In this document: in pieces, positions 18,256-26,829 of the stretch
How the letters are laid out: each line of letters opens with the position of its first letter
Numbering within the stretch: position 1 is the first letter of the stretch
Assembly: GCA_001766655.1 (NCBI GenBank)
Contig: MJCC01000007.1
Location: forward strand, 1 to 64,000
Length of the DNA stretch: 64,000 nucleotides
Direction of reading: 5' to 3'
Origin: Phytomonas francai
Taxonomy: Eukaryota; Euglenozoa; Kinetoplastea; Trypanosomatida; Trypanosomatidae
The notes under the pieces: generated by a model
Told to the model about the DNA's origin: nothing
The model's input: only the letters and a program-made list of their open reading frames with translations
Databases searched by the model: none
Made by a program: the position numbers and the translations under genes

Positions 18256-21200
18256 TCAAACCAACTTCATCGTACGATTCATACTTTTAGGATGTGAAAG
18301 CGCGAAAGCATATTGCTGATCCATGCCCACAAACGAATCACATACTACATAAACACTCATCTCAGTCTCACCTGTTGTCTTCTCCTTCGAAGGGTGCTGG
18401 AACTCGACCCTCGACCAATCCTCATCCCACTCCACACGTAGCTTTGTAACACTCCGATGATTCAGACGATTGACACGCTTAAGAGCGACAAGCTCACCCG
18501 TGGCCTCATGGCCAAGGCACACCCAGTACTGCTCGTCTTTGTTCTTCGTGAAGCGAGGTGCCACAGCGTACTTTCGAGCGTGAGAAAGTCGCTCTAGGTA
18601 CACACTAACCTCAAACACGGGGATATCATTCCCACCACTTGTGCGAGATTCTTGAGTCTCAGGCTCAAGACAACGCACAGAGACATCAACTTGCACCAGT
18701 GGCAACCCCTGAACCCCTTCTATCGCCTCCCTCAGTTGGTCTGGCGTGAGGCCAAAGGCGGGCCTCTGCAATATTTTCTCGAAATGCTGAAGAACTTCGA
18801 GAGGGCTGTTCGCCAACTCTGCTATATGGCTTATACCACACTCGCTTTGTATAACCGGTAACATCTCCAAAGTGATGTTCGGAATTTGCAGTAACGTGGG
18901 GCCATTCCACCACATGCCTTGCACAATGCACTGCATAAGTGTCATACAACGCAGCGCTGCATATAGATGACCATTATTTGCAGCTACGTCAACCATGGCC
19001 TGAATCACACGCACCGCATTGTCCATAGCCGACCTTTGGTCCGTGACATAGTCGGTAATAGGAAGCACCGCACGTTCAAAATGGGCTTGAAAAAGTAAAA
19101 AAGCCTTCAAGTTTGGACTATCCGCCTCTTCAGCAGATACAGACAAGGGGAGTCCGCGGGCCAGTTCCATGTTTAGTTTGTCCTCATTGTGCCGCACAGG
19201 TAACTCATTGAATTCCTCAGCATCACAGAGAATTCGTAGAGCCTCCACACAACTGATAGAGGGCAGAATCCTACGATTAAACATGCCCACTGTGCGATGA
19301 GAAATATAGTAGTATGAGCACAGCTTGCCAAGAACCGTGTATCGCAGCGCGTCTGAATTTGAATCCTCATCGGTGCAATCTGGAAACTCGATGCAACCGT
19401 ATTCTTCCAGCTCTTCCAATATATCTTTAATTAGATTGGAGAAAAACGTTGTAACCGCTTCGGGGGAACCATCCTCCAGACCATAGTACGATGGGTTTCG
19501 CGTAACCCGGCGAAACAAGTATGTCCAGGTAAGGTAACGCATGGCATCCTGCCGTGTTGTGATGATTCCGGAAACAATCTCGGCGTTAATATGGACATGG
19601 AGCTGCGTATGCAGAGCACTCTCCACAGGGAACGGATCGTACAAGAACTTTCGGTAGAATCCCTTCTTCGGCTCGTGGCATAGCACTTGCGCCACCCCTT
19701 CGGTGTCATATTGTGGTCTTCCTGCACGCCCGATCATTTGTAAAACGTCTGTGATGGGAAAATCGACGTAGCTTTGTGTTTTGGCGTTGTAGTACTCAGT
19801 TCCCTTCACGATAACCATATGGGCAGGAAAGTTTACTCCCCAGGCCAACGTCGAGGTCGCCACGAGAACCTGAATTTTGGCCGAAAGAAATGCCTCCTCG
19901 ACAATAGAGCGATCGCCCTCTAGTAAACCAGCATGATGTATCCCAACACCGAATTGTAGGCAATGTTTTAGGTAGGGATCAGTCAGCTTTGAGATGATTT
20001 TCTCGATCTCGTCGACTTCCATGTGGACCCACTTTGCCGTGTTATTTTCTGCCAAAAGGAACCCAATAAGCGCCATGGCTGTCAGACGCGTCTGTCTCCG
20101 GGATGAAACAAACACAATGACCGGCTGAGTGGGACTCTTTTCACAAATGGCGTTGTATGTGGGCTTGTTCATGGTTGCCATGCGCGGGCAGTAGTTCTTT
20201 CCGTGATAACCTGCGATGTGGACCATCATAGGGACCGGACGTACCGATGGGTCGAAGTTGAAGACAGCCCATTTTTTCTCCACCCCAAGCCACGAGCTCA
20301 AATCCGATGGATTTGAGACCGCTGTAGACAAGCCCACTAAACGAATCGGGGCATTTAGACCCCATCCAATATATCGCATACGGCTTACGATCACCTCTAG
20401 AATGGGGCCGCGGTCCGTACCCAGCATGTGAATCTCATCAAACACAACTAGCTTTACCGATGTGACATAGCTTCGCACCTGCCAACTGCGCGAAATGCCA
20501 TCCCATTTCTCTGGGGTGGTACACAAAATATCAGCTCTCGCCAAGGCAACAATGTCAGGGGTCGCATCACCCGACAGCTCCACCACGGACCTGCCTATCA
20601 GTCGCATCCGTTTCTGCCAGTCCCGCAGCCGCTCCTTGACCAATGCCTTGAGCGGAGCAATGTAAACAATCTTGCCGGAAGGATAATGATCAAAAACGCG
20701 CAAAATGGCCAGCTCTGCTGATATAGTCTTCCCACTGCCGGTAGGTGCACCCAAAAAGACATTTTGATCTGTATGGTACATAACATGAAAGACTTGTGTT
20801 TGCATGGCGTTGAATTGCTGATGACTCGCAAATATTTTTTGGTACTTCTCGGGCAAAACATTTAAACGCAATGGTGCGAGCGGAAGTAGGTTAGTTGTCA
20901 TTTGGGTGTCCTCTGGTAAGTGTAAGTGACCAATCGAAAAAGTGAAATCCTCTTGGCAACCCATCCAGCGATCACTATAAAGACGCACCGAATACATATC
21001 ATACTGAGGCATAATCGGAACAATGAGGTTGACAACATGCGGGGTACCGCTCTCCACCTCCTTGCGCGTGATCACAAGAGACTCGTGATGAAAAATAAAA
21101 TGATTATCTTGGTCCTCCACAAGCAGCCAAAATAATTCCGAACTGCCCGAAATATCTCGGCCCCATTCAAAAATCGGCTGGATTGTAGCCTTAACGCGAA

Positions 21201-24200
21201 GAATGAAACGTGTGATAGGCTGGACATCGATGTGCAGCTGCAGCGTTGGAATTTTTGAAACGAGAGCAGCGATATCGCGGCCGCAGCGCATGTTGTGCAC
21301 CATATCGCCGATTTCCCTTGGTGTCAGCTCCTGCAGCATAGATATGCTTGGATTGCGATTTCTCAAATGGCCCCAGACTGCGTCGGGTATATTCACCCTA
21401 TGGCTCCAAGAAGAGAACTGAAGAAGGGGGTGTTCGAAGTCCCAACACTGATGTTCCAAGCATTTGCACAGGGTGAGAAAAATATAAGTCGTAAGAGGGT
21501 GACCACGTTCCAGCTCAATCTCAAAGAGTGCCCTGGTAATACGAGGAGCATTTTGAACAATGTAGTTCACGTCCGCAGATAACGAATGGTCCTCAATATA
21601 CAAGCGACTTATATACGCCTTAAGCAGCGTTGTCACCTTCCACTGGACGCTTGTCTCATCTGCGCTCTCACCAGCGATGCGGTGCTCACGCGCCTGCCTA
21701 GGAAGTTGCAGATGTAACCTCTGAAGTGTATCCAACTCCTCTTGGCGCACGCGCTGCGTCGAAAACTCGCTGGCACATGCCAACACATTCATGGCGGTGC
21801 CCATGTCAAGCGAATCCTCCCAGGTTCCGTCTGGGCGCCGCATTTTCTGATTAAAAATGCTGACAGTGGTGTGCGTGAGGTAGTAGTGACTTGCCAAGCG
21901 ACCCAGATCTGTAGGCTCAACAGAACTAATTTCAGGATTGTACCGAATCATTCCAGCGACCGCTAACTCCGAGAATGCGTTGTGAATAATCTCGTACCTC
22001 ACTGCTTTCAGTTCAGGATCCTTCCGTATATTGCTTATTTTCAACCCATATATTAACGGGTTGACACGGATTCGCTGCCACAGATAAGTATACTCTAGCC
22101 ACGACGATGCCTCTGGAATAGAAGATATGGTACCTGCGCTTACCTCTGCATTAAGGTGATCGCACAGTTTAGATTGCATTTGGCTCTCAATCGGCAGTGC
22201 GCTAGAAATGAGTCGAAGAAAATGGCTAATTTCTTTATCATCAGAAATAATAATACTATGTCCTTTGGTGTCGAACTGAGGGCGCCCAGCGCGGCCAAAA
22301 ATCTGCATCACATCTAGAACCGAAATTGACACCAGGCCACCCCGCTTCGGGTCATATAGCTGGGTTCCACGTATGACCACGGTGTGCGCTGGGAGGTTCA
22401 CGCCCCATGCCAGGGTGCTAGTACAGCAAAGCACTCGGATGTAGCCCTCGCGGAAAAGGTTTTCAGTAGTCGTGCGGTCGTACCGAATGAGCCCCGCGTG
22501 ATGCGCTCCAAATCCGTTCTGGAAAAGGGTATAGAGATCCTTTCCCTGTAAACTACGAGCCTTCTTTTCGAGATTCGAGGGGAGTACAGCGTCGGTGTGA
22601 AAGTACCTTTCATTACCACGCAACTTTGCTTCCTCCATAAAATACTTGCATAAGTTTACAGTCTGTTTTCGTGAATGAACAAAAACCATAACTTGATGTC
22701 CTTGTTTCACGTTTTGAAGGACCTCTTGATATGCTAATTCATTTAGTCGTGCCTCTTTATTCCTGCTGGACACATCCTGCATACCAATGAAAGTCTGTTC
22801 CAACGGCACAGGACGATACTCGGGGCCGAACACCTTCAAGCCTTCCCCTAAATCGACATGTAAGAAATTTGCAACATCCTTGTAGTTCGGCAAGGTTGCA
22901 GACAACCCGACCAAACGCACGCGGCAGTCTGTATCCATTTCTCCTTGTCTCATAGTACGAGCAACAAGTGCTTCGAGCACAGGGCCCCGTTCTTCATTCA
23001 GTAAGTGAATCTCATCAATGATGAGAAGCTTCACCTTATTCGTCAATTCCTCATTGCTTTTCTTACGCGTGATGACGTCCCATTTTTCCGGGGTGGTCAC
23101 AATCACCTGTGTTTCCGCTATCTCACGTTTTGTCAACTGCATGTCTCCTGTTAGTTCACGCACCTTGATCATAAAGGGCGCCAGGCGGCGCGAGAAATTC
23201 TCGACCATTTCTTGTGCCAAAGCCTTCATCGGGGCTATAAAAATTATCTTGAAGTCACGATTTAAAACACCATTTTCGAAATTTTCGTTTAGACAACGCA
23301 GCATCACTAGCAGCGCGCAGACAGTCTTGCCTGCACCTGTTGGCGCGCACACAAGCATGTTCTGTGATGTGTGGAACGCTGTTTCAAAAATGGATGTTTG
23401 AATCGTGTTTAAATGAGTAATAGAGAGAAAGGCTGGGTGCGTCCACTCTGGTAGCGAAGTCGCTACGCAGACACGCTTATCGAGTGGAAGCATCTCAAGC
23501 TTGGGTGGCGGGATGTGGATACGAATATGATCACTCTGTCTTGTCACCGTAGTTCCTTTTGGGACGGCAGAGCCAACTATACTGAAGTCCTTCCGAAACA
23601 TGCGGTCCAGCTCGGATTCCGCCATTAAGGCACGATATCGACTGTTCATGTGTTGAAGCCAACGCTGATTTTCAATTTCACCGTTGTTTCCAAGTGCCAC
23701 ACTCTGGTCTTGGGATCTCTGTTTACCTCCGCTTTTCAAAAAACGTACGGTAAGCCCATTCGGACCTGATCCACCCACGTTGTCGTTGTTGTTGTCGTCC
23801 TTGTCGTCTAAGGTACAAAATCCCTCCAATAAGCGTAAAAAGACCTCCCGTGGTTTGTACAAGATGCACTGCAGGAGGGCATGGTGCTTGTCTCCAAAAG
23901 TTTCAAGGAGTGTGTCCATTACCTTCATTTTCATAAACTCCTGTTGTTCGGCTCTCTCGCACGCCGTGACACGGTCAAGCCCATTTAGCAATAGCTTTGT
24001 AAGATCCTCATCAAAGATCACGTACAATTGGGATACTATATCATCTACAGTGGAAAGAAGCATATCTAATGGTACTTTAGGGAGTGTCTGATGTGCCAAA
24101 TGGCCAGCCCCCCCAGTGCGTTCTCCGCGAGGGGATAAAGGAGCACCAGAATGTGTAATAATACGGACAGGCTGCTGTGGTTGCATACACGCGGCCACAA

Positions 24201-24711
24201 AACTGGTAGTGGAAGGGTTTCCGTCACTAAAGTCTTGTACGAGTGTAGAATAAACAGAAGGTACAGTGTTTTGAGAAGGTTCGCAGCTAAAAAAAGCATC
24301 ATGCTGCCGTCTCCACGCAGCCTCTACAGCATCAATCACTGTGCCCCGTCCACCCTTGCCCATACCCGCCTCTGCGCTCTTAATAGATTCGCCAGACACA
24401 TGATTCCCAATTTGTGCGTGGTAACGGTTCCTAGGAAACCCCTCCGTATTCTGTGCATCGGCCCTACCTGTGTTCGTTGACCTCACTCTCTCAGAACTAA
24501 CTTGTTCACAACTATTGCTATTCGCAGTGGTATGACTAGATCTATGGGCAGCGTTTGTTTGCATTTGAGTACTATTCTTTAGTAATTCCCCATTTAGCAC
24601 GGTGCTGTGTGCAGCCCAGCATGAATTGCAGTACCATTGGCGGTTATCAAGATCAATCGCGCCTTCATCATAGGATTTACATTCTGCACATAACCCTCGT
24701 TGGGGTGGCAT
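18256..24711 (-). CDS. ASCC3: ASCC3/Slh1-type Ski2-like helicase with N-terminal zinc ribbon (2151 aa)
   Basis: Two complete Ski2-like helicase cassettes, each followed by a Sec63-type domain. Cassette 1 has APTGAGKT near residue 455 and DEIH near 564; cassette 2 has APTGSGKT near 1320 and DEIH near 1424. Both also carry ATLPN or STAVSN, HHAGL, STLAWGVN and the QIFGRAGRPQFD or QMIGRAGRPQYD motif. Two intact cassettes plus blocks such as HHAGLIRYDRTTTENLF point to ASCC3/Slh1 rather than the splicing helicase Brr2, whose second cassette is usually degenerate. In yeast and animals this helicase splits collided ribosomes (RQT complex), and in animals it also acts in alkylation repair. The N-terminus carries an extra C-x2-C-x16-C-x2-C element (Cys8, 11, 28, 31) that I do not recall in animal ASCC3. 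Confidence 0.88.
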   Translation of the reverse strand: MPPQRGLCAECKSYDEGAIDLDNRQWYCNSCWAAHSTVLNGELLKNSTQMQTNAAHRSSHTTANSNSCEQVSSERVRSTNTGRADAQNTEGFPRNRYHAQIGNHVSGESIKSAEAGMGKGGRGTVIDAVEAAWRRQHDAFFSCEPSQNTVPSVYSTLVQDFSDGNPSTTSFVAACMQPQQPVRIITHSGAPLSPRGERTGGAGHLAHQTLPKVPLDMLLSTVDDIVSQLYVIFDEDLTKLLLNGLDRVTACERAEQQEFMKMKVMDTLLETFGDKHHALLQCILYKPREVFLRLLEGFCTLDDKDDNNNDNVGGSGPNGLTVRFLKSGGKQRSQDQSVALGNNGEIENQRWLQHMNSRYRALMAESELDRMFRKDFSIVGSAVPKGTTVTRQSDHIRIHIPPPKLEMLPLDKRVCVATSLPEWTHPAFLSITHLNTIQTSIFETAFHTSQNMLVCAPTGAGKTVCALLVMLRCLNENFENGVLNRDFKIIFIAPMKALAQEMVENFSRRLAPFMIKVRELTGDMQLTKREIAETQVIVTTPEKWDVITRKKSNEELTNKVKLLIIDEIHLLNEERGPVLEALVARTMRQGEMDTDCRVRLVGLSATLPNYKDVANFLHVDLGEGLKVFGPEYRPVPLEQTFIGMQDVSSRNKEARLNELAYQEVLQNVKQGHQVMVFVHSRKQTVNLCKYFMEEAKLRGNERYFHTDAVLPSNLEKKARSLQGKDLYTLFQNGFGAHHAGLIRYDRTTTENLFREGYIRVLCCTSTLAWGVNLPAHTVVIRGTQLYDPKRGGLVSISVLDVMQIFGRAGRPQFDTKGHSIIISDDKEISHFLRLISSALPIESQMQSKLCDHLNAEVSAGTISSIPEASSWLEYTYLWQRIRVNPLIYGLKISNIRKDPELKAVRYEIIHNAFSELAVAGMIRYNPEISSVEPTDLGRLASHYYLTHTTVSIFNQKMRRPDGTWEDSLDMGTAMNVLACASEFSTQRVRQEELDTLQRLHLQLPRQAREHRIAGESADETSVQWKVTTLLKAYISRLYIEDHSLSADVNYIVQNAPRITRALFEIELERGHPLTTYIFLTLCKCLEHQCWDFEHPLLQFSSWSHRVNIPDAVWGHLRNRNPSISMLQELTPREIGDMVHNMRCGRDIAALVSKIPTLQLHIDVQPITRFILRVKATIQPIFEWGRDISGSSELFWLLVEDQDNHFIFHHESLVITRKEVESGTPHVVNLIVPIMPQYDMYSVRLYSDRWMGCQEDFTFSIGHLHLPEDTQMTTNLLPLAPLRLNVLPEKYQKIFASHQQFNAMQTQVFHVMYHTDQNVFLGAPTGSGKTISAELAILRVFDHYPSGKIVYIAPLKALVKERLRDWQKRMRLIGRSVVELSGDATPDIVALARADILCTTPEKWDGISRSWQVRSYVTSVKLVVFDEIHMLGTDRGPILEVIVSRMRYIGWGLNAPIRLVGLSTAVSNPSDLSSWLGVEKKWAVFNFDPSVRPVPMMVHIAGYHGKNYCPRMATMNKPTYNAICEKSPTQPVIVFVSSRRQTRLTAMALIGFLLAENNTAKWVHMEVDEIEKIISKLTDPYLKHCLQFGVGIHHAGLLEGDRSIVEEAFLSAKIQVLVATSTLAWGVNFPAHMVIVKGTEYYNAKTQSYVDFPITDVLQMIGRAGRPQYDTEGVAQVLCHEPKKGFYRKFLYDPFPVESALHTQLHVHINAEIVSGIITTRQDAMRYLTWTYLFRRVTRNPSYYGLEDGSPEAVTTFFSNLIKDILEELEEYGCIEFPDCTDEDSNSDALRYTVLGKLCSYYYISHRTVGMFNRRILPSISCVEALRILCDAEEFNELPVRHNEDKLNMELARGLPLSVSAEEADSPNLKAFLLFQAHFERAVLPITDYVTDQRSAMDNAVRVIQAMVDVAANNGHLYAALRCMTLMQCIVQGMWWNGPTLLQIPNITLEMLPVIQSECGISHIAELANSPLEVLQHFEKILQRPAFGLTPDQLREAIEGVQGLPLVQVDVSVRCLEPETQESRTSGGNDIPVFEVSVYLERLSHARKYAVAPRFTKNKDEQYWVCLGHEATGELVALKRVNRLNHRSVTKLRVEWDEDWSRVEFQHPSKEKTTGETEMSVYVVCDSFVGMDQQYAFALSHPKSMNRTMKLV

Positions 24712-24931
24712 AATCCACGACTATGTATATTTAAATAAAACAAAGGCACCCTACTTTCAGCCAAGAGGCATAAAGGGTTAAAGTTATAGGAGTAGTCATA
24801 ATGCACGTAAAAATGGATAATCACAGTACACGCCTCAGATTATCACTTAGTTTTGCTTTTTTTTCTAAATTGTTTCCTTCCCTAACATGGTCTTTTCAAA
24901 TAGTGGGCACTATTCAAGCCAGTGAGGGCTC

Positions 24932-26416
24932 TTAGTTATAACGAATAAAAATTCGGGTGCGAAGCAGCTCAGTAGATCCAAACTCTTCCACTTGCCAATC
25001 CACAGGTAAGGCAAAAGAACTCGCAGATGCGGCGCCCTGATCAAGAAGAGCAGGAACGTTACCACATGGGGCTGCATTTTGCGTGCGCGGGGTATTTTGA
25101 GCCTTTCTTTGAGTTCCACGGCCTCGGTTAGCAGACACGGCAGCTGAACTGTCCATCTTTTGACGTTCCTCTAAGGAGGGAATACGATAATAGTTATTAT
25201 ATCGCGTAAGAATGGTAATACTGCAGTACGGTACCGAGACGCCGTCACCGTGGCTCAGATACTTGGGGCAGCAGACCTCCACCAACCCAGCGATCACATC
25301 CCCATGAGTGACCGCCATAATGTGCAAAGGCGGGAGGAGAGCTAGCGGTTGCGTCGGGTTCTCACCAATTCGTCGTTCTAATGCGCGAGGTATGAAGTAT
25401 TTCGGCAACTGTTTGCGCCTCTCTGCCTCTACCGATGCACGAACTGAGGCGGGAGTTGTAAGAACAGACAACTCGTTATTCATAAAATACGTCTCGATCA
25501 CTTGCTGGCAACGTTTCAGGTGGTCCGCCCTCCGCTCGGGATGCTTTACACCACATCCAAACCAATCCGATGATCCCTTGGGGCGCGCCTCAGGGTTTAA
25601 GGAGCAAAACGAAGTCGTTGTTAAACGATGGGCTTCATTGCTGTGATGTGGATTGGAAGCCCCAATTTTGTCGATGATAAAACTCAACGAGACACTGTTC
25701 GCCCAGACTGGCAGAGCCAGGTGTTCATCTAGCCACGTTTCGAGTGTCCGGACCCACTCTCGGGCGACTTCGGGAGAAACCGGTGTTGCTTCTGCAGTCC
25801 CCCCTTTCCTAACTTCTTCTGCGCGCGTTTGTAGAAAAGGCACAAGAGAGGCCCGTAGCGCATTGATCTGGGGATAGAAAAACAGAAGCTTTCTGTCCTC
25901 CCCGTTGTCATCTCGACTCGCTTGAGACACCGCGTACCGGCCACTTAAGATTGGTGATGAGCGAAAGACTTTAGATTGCTGCCAGTCTGAGAGCTCTGGA
26001 CTAATGAACAAGGCTAAGGACCCTTGAAATGCCACAATGTTTAATATTAGAGCTGTTTCTATGCAGCGATGAAATGGGGACACAAGGAAACAGGAAACTT
26101 TACCCCGAATGCGTTGTTCAACCGCCTTCTCCCTCTGTAAGATATAATACCTAAGCGCGGTCTCGAATGATTGCATCCGCCCCGCATTTGATAGTGGAGG
26201 ATCCTGGATCGAAAGATAATGATTACCCTTCCATCCGCGATCCGCGTGGTCTTGTCGCTCACCATGACGAATAAGAATTAATTCGTCCCTAAAGTACGCC
26301 GCCTGGTCCAACGGTGAAAGTTTGGAATTTTTCGTCGCGCACGCAAATAGAGAAGTAGTCATGGGTCTGATCCCGCATCCAATGGAAGCCCTAGGTCTCA
26401 CGCGCCCTCCAGTCAT
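24932..26416 (-). CDS. histidine phosphatase superfamily protein (494 aa)
   Basis: The catalytic RHG signature of the phosphoglycerate mutase-like branch is at residues 50-52 within LILIRHGERQD, so His51 is the expected phospho-acceptor. The SPFHRCIETA block near residue 115 supplies the second conserved Arg, and the MAVTHGDVIAGLVE block near residue 368 supplies the second His. About 240 residues separate these last two blocks, longer than usual, with Arg/Ser/Glu-rich insertions. The closest resemblance is to the UBASH3/STS-like or broad-specificity phosphatase group; the substrate cannot be read from sequence. The N-terminal 40 residues are basic and Cys/Ser-rich and could be a targeting region. 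The ATG at 26416 sits 8 nt after a strong T16-tract acceptor, which fixes the start. Confidence 0.85.
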   Translation of the reverse strand: MTGGRVRPRASIGCGIRPMTTSLFACATKNSKLSPLDQAAYFRDELILIRHGERQDHADRGWKGNHYLSIQDPPLSNAGRMQSFETALRYYILQREKAVEQRIRGKVSCFLVSPFHRCIETALILNIVAFQGSLALFISPELSDWQQSKVFRSSPILSGRYAVSQASRDDNGEDRKLLFFYPQINALRASLVPFLQTRAEEVRKGGTAEATPVSPEVAREWVRTLETWLDEHLALPVWANSVSLSFIIDKIGASNPHHSNEAHRLTTTSFCSLNPEARPKGSSDWFGCGVKHPERRADHLKRCQQVIETYFMNNELSVLTTPASVRASVEAERRKQLPKYFIPRALERRIGENPTQPLALLPPLHIMAVTHGDVIAGLVEVCCPKYLSHGDGVSVPYCSITILTRYNNYYRIPSLEERQKMDSSAAVSANRGRGTQRKAQNTPRTQNAAPCGNVPALLDQGAASASSFALPVDWQVEEFGSTELLRTRIFIRYN

Positions 26417-26829
26417 CAGGGAAGCTGATCAAAAAAAAAAAAAAAACGGTGAAATATGTATCGAACAGCACTTAAATCGAGGTTGGTTCTGCACACAACT
26501 GAGCATACGATGAAGAAAGCGGTGTTATCACCACAATCTATTGGATCAGAAATCGGGTTCTTCGACGTTTTCAATACGCTGATACTGTCAATGCCCGCGT
26601 GAGAAGAACCTCGATTTCGCGGAAATGATTTATGACAACCCGATCAACGTTTCTAAGTGTCTTCATCAAAGAAAGTAGAGAAAAATAAAGGCATAATAAA
26701 TAGAGAGAGAAGGAAATTAAAAAAAAAAAACAGAAGGAACTTGGTTTTAAGCATTCAGAGAAAAAAAAGGAGGATGCATAAAGAACAACAAGCAAAAGTG
26801 TTGGGCAATATTAGATACAAAATTAGCGA
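26417..26829. other. intergenic region, golgin gene to histidine phosphatase
   Basis: Apart from the acceptor tract just upstream of the phosphatase gene, this is A-rich spacer and probable 3' untranslated region of the golgin-like gene. No other gene is seen. Confidence 0.6.
26425..26446 (-). promoter_or_regulatory. spliced-leader acceptor for histidine phosphatase
   Basis: On the minus strand a run of 16 T residues is followed by GATC and AG at 26426-26425. This is the strongest pyrimidine-tract acceptor on this strand. It leaves an 8-nt leader before the ATG at 26416. Confidence 0.7.

Noticed and set aside
18256..24711. Brr2 (spliceosomal helicase) as identity for the double-cassette helicase
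   Set aside because: Both cassettes carry intact DEIH and Walker A motifs, and the flanking blocks follow ASCC3/Slh1 more closely than Brr2.
26431..26446. A16 run read as a poly(A) tail of a processed pseudogene
   Set aside because: On the coding strand it is a T-tract directly followed by AG and the phosphatase ATG, which fits a splice acceptor.
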